This document shows positions 59,070 to 64,000 of a DNA stretch of 64,000 bases, one piece after another (within the stretch, counting starts at the first letter, position 1; each line of letters opens with the position of its first letter). The DNA is from Acidovorax sp. CCYZU-2555 (GTDB lineage Bacteria > Pseudomonadota > Gammaproteobacteria > Burkholderiales > Burkholderiaceae_C): the NCBI RefSeq assembly GCF_018413525.1, contig NZ_JAHCDD010000001.1, positions 93,158 through 157,157 on the forward strand. Reading direction: 5' to 3'. Below the pieces are notes generated by a model that saw only the letters and a list, made by a program, of their open reading frames with translations, did not search any database and had not been told where the DNA came from. The translations under genes and the position numbers were made by a program.

Positions 59070-61661
59070 TCAGACCACGGCGGCCTCTCCAACGGCGGCA
59101 TTCTTGAGCCAGCTTTCAAAATCCTGCGGGTTGAGCGGCCGCGAGAACAGATAGCCCTGGGCCACGGGGTAGCCCTGCTCGCGCAGCAACAGGTTCTGCT
59201 CGGCGGTTTCCACGCCTTCGGCGACCACGGTCAAGTGCAGGCTCTTGCCTATGCCCAGGATGGCGGCGCTGAGCGCGCGCGCAGCTTCGTCGTTGCCCAG
59301 ATCGGCGACAAAACTGCGGTCGAGCTTCAACTCGTTGACCGGAAGCCGGCGCAGATAGCTGAGGCTGGAGTAGCCGGTGCCGAAATCGTCCATCGCCAGG
59401 CGAATACCGTTGGCATGCACTTCGGCAATGGTCTTCATGGTGCTGGGATTGGTGTCCAGCAGAATGCTCTCGGTCAGCTCCAGCGTCAGATCCTGCGACG
59501 TCAGCGAATTGATCTGCAGCGTGTCGGCGATCATGCGCGGCAAGTCGAGGTTGTGGAAACTGGTGGGCGACAGATTGACCGACACCGCCGGCACCGCAAG
59601 CCCTTGCGCACGCCAGGCCGAAAGCTGGCGGCAGGCTTCGCGCAGCGCCCAATGGCCCAGGTCGGCGATCAGGCCGCACTCTTCGGCCAGAGGAATGAAG
59701 CGCACCGGCGAAATCTCGCCCAGTTCGGCATGGGTCCAGCGCGCCAGCGCCTCGACGCCGTAGAGCTTGCCGGTCTCCATGTCGACCTGGGGCTGGTAAT
59801 GCAAATGCAGCTGCTTGGTCTGGATCGCCTGGCGCAGCGCGGTTTCCAGCGCCAGCCGCTCCTGCGCCAGCTGGTTCATCTCGCTGCTGAAAAAGCTGAA
59901 GCAGCCGCGGCCGCTGCTCTTGGCCTGGTACATCGCCATGTCGGCACGGTGCAGCAGCGTCTCCATGTCGCGGCCGTCGTCGGGGAACATCGCAATGCCC
60001 ACGCTCGCCGATGCGGCCAGCGCCACGCCGGCCACGGTGACCGGAGCGCCCAGCAGTTCCAGCAGGCGCTCCACCATGTCGGTGGTCTGGACCACATCGC
60101 TTTGCGGCAGCACCACCACGAACTCGTCCCCCGACAGGCGCCCGGCGATATCCGAAGCGCGCAGATCCTGGCGCAGCTTGCCCGCGATCTGGCGCAGCAA
60201 CTCGTCGCCCGCGGGATGGCCCAGGGAGTCATTGACCTGCTTGAATCGATCCAGGTCGATGAACAGCACGGCCAGCTTTTCCTTGCTGCGCGTCGCCGTG
60301 GCGATCGCCTGATCGGCCTTGGCCTGCAGCAGACTGCGGTTGGGCAGGCCGGTCAGCCCATCATAGAAAGCCAGCTGGCGAATGCGCTGGCGCGTGTGCT
60401 CGCGCTCCAACGCCAGCGCGCACAGATGCACGCAGGCATCGACCATCAGTTGATGAAACAGCTCCGCGGCCTGCACGCGCGGACTGTTGAAATAGAACGC
60501 GAACGTGCCCACGACCCGCCCCTGGCTGTTGCGTATGGGCGTGGACCAGCAGGCGACGAAGCCCAGCGGCAGGATGCGGTGCTTGTGCTCGGCCCACAGC
60601 GGATCGGTGGCGATATCGTCGACACGCACGGTCTCGTTGCGCCACGCGGCCGTGCCGCACGAGCCCGATGCCGGCCCTATCGGCACACCGTCGAGCTGGC
60701 GCGAATAATCTGCGGGCAGGCTGGGCCCGACCAGGGGCTGCAGCGTGCCCTGCTCGCTGACGCCCAGGATGGACGAGGTGATCTCCGGAGAGATGCGTTC
60801 GACTTCGTGGCAGATCAGTTCCAGCACTTCCGACAGCGGGCTTTCGCGCACCATGGCTTCGAGCACCCGATGCTGCAGCACCTCGTGCATCTTGGCGCGC
60901 GTGATGTCGGTGAGCGTGGTGACGGTGTAGTTCCAGTCATCGCCGTTCTCGGCCCCCACCGGGTTGCTGATGACCTTGACCCAATAGCGCCGACCTTCCT
61001 TGCTGACGACGATTTCCTCGCGTTCCACGGACTCGCCAGTGCGCAGCGCATCGCGGTACTTATCGACGAAATCCTCATTGATCTGCGGGGCCAGCAAGGC
61101 AATCGGCGCGCGCCCGCGCACTTCGTCGAGCTGCCAGTCGAACATGCGGGTGAAGCCGTTGTTGACGTAGACGATCTTCGAGTCGCTGTCGCTGATCACG
61201 ACCGCGGTACCGCTGGCATCGGCGACCAGCGACAGCCGCTGCAGATGTTCCTTTTGCGCCTGCTCGCGCTGCAGACGCGCCGTGATGTCGGTCGCAATCT
61301 TGAGAATCTGCCGCACCTTGCCCTGGGCATCGAGCACCGGCGTGTAGGTGGCTTCGAGCCAGCAGCTGCTGCCGTCGCTGCGCAGGCGCTCGGCCAGGCC
61401 GGTGCGGGCCTTGCCGTCGCGCAGCTGGGGCCAGAACTTGCGGTACTCGGCGCTGGCCGCAAACGCTGCGGTACAGAAAGCGCTGTGATGCCGCCCTACC
61501 GCCTCTTCGCGCGTGAATCCCAGAAGCGCCAGGAAATTGTCGTTCGCGCGGCTCAGCGATCCGTCGAGTTCAAATTCCGCAATCGCCATCACACGATCCA
61601 GGGCACTCAGCTGCGCCAGTTGCTGTGCAACCGGGCTTTCTTCTTCAGGGCATTCCAACAT
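59070..61661 (-). CDS. PAS-PAS-GAF-GGDEF-EAL cyclic-di-GMP sensor
   Basis: 863 residues from the ATG at 61661 (AGGAA 7 nt upstream). Domain order: PAS about 20-130 (GRHHSAFC), PAS about 145-260, GAF about 280-410 (GPASGSCGTAAWRNETV), GGDEF about 425-590 with the active site reading GRLSGDEFVVVLP (SGDEF, usually active), EAL about 610-850 with VEALARW, the DDFGTGYSSLSYL motif and VVAEGVET. Most EAL catalytic residues are present, so it may make and break c-di-GMP. No membrane helix: a cytoplasmic sensor. The input signal is unknown. Confidence 0.93.
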   Translation of the reverse strand: MLECPEEESPVAQQLAQLSALDRVMAIAEFELDGSLSRANDNFLALLGFTREEAVGRHHSAFCTAAFAASAEYRKFWPQLRDGKARTGLAERLRSDGSSCWLEATYTPVLDAQGKVRQILKIATDITARLQREQAQKEHLQRLSLVADASGTAVVISDSDSKIVYVNNGFTRMFDWQLDEVRGRAPIALLAPQINEDFVDKYRDALRTGESVEREEIVVSKEGRRYWVKVISNPVGAENGDDWNYTVTTLTDITRAKMHEVLQHRVLEAMVRESPLSEVLELICHEVERISPEITSSILGVSEQGTLQPLVGPSLPADYSRQLDGVPIGPASGSCGTAAWRNETVRVDDIATDPLWAEHKHRILPLGFVACWSTPIRNSQGRVVGTFAFYFNSPRVQAAELFHQLMVDACVHLCALALEREHTRQRIRQLAFYDGLTGLPNRSLLQAKADQAIATATRSKEKLAVLFIDLDRFKQVNDSLGHPAGDELLRQIAGKLRQDLRASDIAGRLSGDEFVVVLPQSDVVQTTDMVERLLELLGAPVTVAGVALAASASVGIAMFPDDGRDMETLLHRADMAMYQAKSSGRGCFSFFSSEMNQLAQERLALETALRQAIQTKQLHLHYQPQVDMETGKLYGVEALARWTHAELGEISPVRFIPLAEECGLIADLGHWALREACRQLSAWRAQGLAVPAVSVNLSPTSFHNLDLPRMIADTLQINSLTSQDLTLELTESILLDTNPSTMKTIAEVHANGIRLAMDDFGTGYSSLSYLRRLPVNELKLDRSFVADLGNDEAARALSAAILGIGKSLHLTVVAEGVETAEQNLLLREQGYPVAQGYLFSRPLNPQDFESWLKNAAVGEAAVV

Positions 61662-61786
61662 CTGCACTTCCTAAGATCGGGGGAAAACTTCCGCCCTTTG
61701 CACATCCATCCGCTACAACACGGCTTGCGCCATATTGTTTCATGATGTGTCGAATCCTGGTTTTGCCTAATGCCCTTGCAGCGGCT

Positions 61787-62524
61787 TCAATGCGCGCGTT
61801 CACCCCGCTCCCGGCCCACGAAACGCAGGCCCACGCCGGGCTCGGTGATGATGTACTGGGGCGCGGCGGCATCGTCGCCAAGCTTGTGGCGCAGCTTGCC
61901 GACCAGGATGCGCAGATAGTGCGCGTCTTCCTCGTGCGTAGGCCCCCACATCTCGCGCAGCAGCTGCGGCTGGGTCAGCAGGCGCCCGGGCTGCTGGGCC
62001 AGCAGCGACAGCAGCGCGAACTCCTTGCGCGTGAGCGCCACCAACTGCCCCTGCAGATGCACTTCGCGCAGCGCGAGATCGATGCGCAGCTGGCCGTCGT
62101 CATAGACCGGCTGGGCCTCGCCCTGGCGGCTGGCATTGCGCAGCAGCGCGCGGATGCGCGCCATCAGCTCCTCGATACCGAACGGCTTGGTTACGTAGTC
62201 GTTGGCGCCCGCATCGAGCAGCGCGACTTTCTGGTCTTCGCCGGAGCGCACGGTCAGCACGATCACCGGCACGCGCGACCATTGGCGCAGTTCGCGCAGC
62301 ACGTCCTGGCCATCGCGATCGGGCAGGCCCAGATCGAGAATCACCAGATCGGCGCCCTGCGTCGCCAGGATCGACAGCCCCTGCTCGCCGGTGTCGGCGA
62401 GCTGCGTCTTGTAGCCCTGCGAGCGCAGGCTGATGTCGATGAACTTGCGGATCTGCGGTTCGTCGTCTATGACCAGCACGCGCGCCGCGGGTGTGGTCGG
62501 GGAAGCGTCGTGGCTGACGGTCAT
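61787..62524 (-). CDS. kdpE: Response regulator KdpE
   Basis: 245 residues. OmpR-type: receiver domain with the phospho-acceptor Asp64 in LVILDLGLPDRDG, acidic pair in VIDDEPQ and Lys in VTKPFG, then a winged-helix DNA-binding domain (LTRKEFALLSLLAQQPGRLLT, YLRILVGKLRHKLG typical of KdpE). Its start overlaps the kdpD stop by 4 bp (ATGA). Controls kdpFABC potassium uptake when K+ is low. Confidence 0.95.
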   Translation of the reverse strand: MTVSHDASPTTPAARVLVIDDEPQIRKFIDISLRSQGYKTQLADTGEQGLSILATQGADLVILDLGLPDRDGQDVLRELRQWSRVPVIVLTVRSGEDQKVALLDAGANDYVTKPFGIEELMARIRALLRNASRQGEAQPVYDDGQLRIDLALREVHLQGQLVALTRKEFALLSLLAQQPGRLLTQPQLLREMWGPTHEEDAHYLRILVGKLRHKLGDDAAAPQYIITEPGVGLRFVGRERGERAH

Positions 62525-64000
62525 GGGGTGTTCTCCAGCAGAGGCTGTTCGCCCCAGGGCAGTGTCAGTCGAATGGTGGTGCCGCGCCCGTCGGAGCCGG
62601 GCAAGGCCTCGACCTGGCCCATGTGTGCGCCGATGATGCCTTGCACGATGGTCAGGCCCAGGCCCGTACCCTGGCGCCCGCGGTCGCCGCGCTCTACGCT
62701 GTAGAACATGTCGAAGATGCGGCTGCGCTCGTCTTCGGGAATGCCCGGGCCGCTGTCGCAGACATCGATCTGCATCTGGTCGGCCTCGGTGCGCCGCACG
62801 ACGACGCGCAGCGCCTCGCCCGGCGGCGAAAACTTGGCCGCATTCTCCATCACATTGAACAGCGCCTGCTCGATCAGCGCGGGATGCACATGGGCCAGCG
62901 GCAGGCCCGCGGGAATGTCGATCTCGACACGCGTATGCGCGACATATCGCTGCAGCCGCCGCGAGGCCGAACCCACGAGTTCGTCTATGCCGATCCAGTC
63001 GCGCGTGAGCGTCAGGCCCTGGTGGCCCAGGCGCGTCATGTCGAGCAGGTTCTGGATATAGCGGTCCAGCCGCTCGCCTTCAAGGCGTATGGTCTCGAGC
63101 AGGGTCTTGCGGTCGTCTTCGCTCATGTCCTTGCCATAGCTCGCCAGGCTGTCGGCCGCGCCGATCATCGACGACAGCGGCGAGCGCAGATCGTGCGACA
63201 CCGACGACAGCAGCGCCGAGCGCAGGCGCTCGGTTTCGCCCGTGACGCGCGCCACTTCGAGATCGGACACCAGGCGCGCGCGCAGCGCGGCCTGGGCGAT
63301 GTCCTCGACCATGCTTTCGGCCAGGCGCCGCTGCTCGAACGTGAGGCGCGTCATGGCCGCGGGAAACCGCAGGCCCACGATGCCCAGGCTTTCCTGGTCG
63401 GAGCGCACCGGCAGAAACCACCAGGCCGAGTGCGACAGCGTATCGGTGAAGCGCCCGCTGGCCTGGGCGTGGCGCTGGGCCCAGTCGGCGGCCGCGAGGT
63501 CCTTCTCGCCAAGCAGCGCCGCACCCGCGGGCGGCCCTGACTCCCCATTGATGCGTATCCAGGCCTGGGCATGCAGCGTCGACTGCAGCACCGCGGAACC
63601 CGAGGCGATCACCTGCCCAAGGTCGGCGGCCTTCGACAGCTGCTGGCCCAGCGCCTGCATCGCCGCCGCATGCGCATTCGCCGCGCGCAAGGCCACCACC
63701 TGCATGCGCAGCTGTGAAGCCAGACGCCCCGCAATCAGCGCCGCGGCCAGAAACATGGCCACCGTGGCAATTCCGCCGTGTGAGCCTATCGCCAGCGTCA
63801 GCAGCGGGTCGATGAAGAAAAAATCATAGACAAAGAAGCACAGCACGGCCGTCGTGAACGCGGTGATCATGCGCGTGCGCGCAGCCACCAGCAGCACGGC
63901 GATCAGAAACACCATCGACAGGTCTTCGAGGCCCAGAAAGCGCCGCGCCAGCGCCGCCGCCGCCACCGCCCCGGCCGTCACCAGCAGCACCAGCACCGGC
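62521..64000 (-). CDS. kdpD: Sensor kinase KdpD, C-terminal part (cut by window edge)
   Basis: About 493 codons are visible. It starts within the four-helix membrane domain (LEDLSMVFLIAVLLVAARTR, FFVYDFFFIDPLLTL), then a GAF-like segment (LGQQLSKAADLGQVIASGSAVL), HisKA with LSSVSHDLRSPLSSMIGAAD and an HATPase domain with PGIPEDERSRIFDMFY and GTGLGLTIVQGII. The cytoplasmic KdpD/UspA N-terminus and probably kdpFABC lie beyond 64000. Phosphorylates KdpE. Confidence 0.93.
   Translation of the reverse strand, partial: PVLVLLVTAGAVAAAALARRFLGLEDLSMVFLIAVLLVAARTRMITAFTTAVLCFFVYDFFFIDPLLTLAIGSHGGIATVAMFLAAALIAGRLASQLRMQVVALRAANAHAAAMQALGQQLSKAADLGQVIASGSAVLQSTLHAQAWIRINGESGPPAGAALLGEKDLAAADWAQRHAQASGRFTDTLSHSAWWFLPVRSDQESLGIVGLRFPAAMTRLTFEQRRLAESMVEDIAQAALRARLVSDLEVARVTGETERLRSALLSSVSHDLRSPLSSMIGAADSLASYGKDMSEDDRKTLLETIRLEGERLDRYIQNLLDMTRLGHQGLTLTRDWIGIDELVGSASRRLQRYVAHTRVEIDIPAGLPLAHVHPALIEQALFNVMENAAKFSPPGEALRVVVRRTEADQMQIDVCDSGPGIPEDERSRIFDMFYSVERGDRGRQGTGLGLTIVQGIIGAHMGQVEALPGSDGRGTTIRLTLPWGEQPLLENTP

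Overview
The window is high-GC, densely coding DNA with short intergenic gaps. Gene content fits a betaproteobacterium of the Burkholderiales, most likely Comamonadaceae (Comamonas/Delftia/Acidovorax-like). The pointers are an L-aspartate dehydrogenase gene, several sulfonate-type ABC importers, Bug/TctC-type receptors and the dispersed GTTCGTCCTGAGC inverted repeats. This placement is inference; there is no rRNA or tRNA in the window to confirm it. I saw no CRISPR array, integrase, transposase or prophage gene.

Layout. 0-6 kb: the start of an O-acetylhomoserine sulfhydrylase, an aspartate dehydrogenase/class V aminotransferase pair and a divergent Aap-type amino-acid importer. The importer's two permeases are fused into one protein, and no ATPase gene is present. 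6-16 kb: thymidylate synthase, small housekeeping genes, a ThDP enzyme with an MFS transporter, barstar, a GNAT, leuCD, a LysR regulator and a metallophosphoesterase. 16-26 kb: an RND heavy-metal efflux cluster (outer-membrane factor, two small periplasmic proteins, a membrane-anchored accessory protein, adaptor and pump). It is bracketed by two paralogous secreted/membrane proteins carrying repeated YSAG[ED]SI motifs, the second of them AT-rich and next to a GLUG-repeat protein. 26-33 kb: dehydrogenase E1 alpha/beta, dihydrofolate reductase, a PPP-type phosphatase and a fused SecDF. 33-36.5 kb: a compact three-gene unit (small protein, GNAT/papain-like peptidase fusion, RimK-type ATP-grasp ligase) that looks like a peptide-synthesis or peptide-modification system. 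36.5-40 kb: a TPR protein, two drug/metabolite transporters and an Fe-S-type HTH regulator with a clear palindromic operator.

40-57 kb is an organosulfur region. Two ABC importer/flavoprotein operons converge at about 45 kb. The left one (+) is an AhpD-like protein, an acyl-CoA-dehydrogenase-like flavoprotein, ATPase, receptor and permease. The right one (-) is receptor, permease, ATPase, a membrane-bound c-type cytochrome, an SsuD-like monooxygenase and a SfnB-like flavoprotein. Cysteine dioxygenase plus a four-domain rhodanese, an SsuE-type FMN reductase, an NtaA/DszA-type monooxygenase and a Bug receptor follow. Together they suggest uptake of sulfonated or similar organosulfur compounds, FMNH2-dependent C-S cleavage and sulfite/sulfane-sulfur handling. 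57-64 kb: a TetR/quinone-reductase divergon with three operator-like palindromes, a PAS-PAS-GAF-GGDEF-EAL sensor and kdpE plus the 3' part of kdpD, cut by the window edge.

Best candidates for something undescribed: the paired YSAG[ED]SI-repeat proteins flanking the metal cluster, the three-gene ATP-grasp/peptidase unit divergent from a fused SecDF, and the truncated, fused AapQM without an ATPase.
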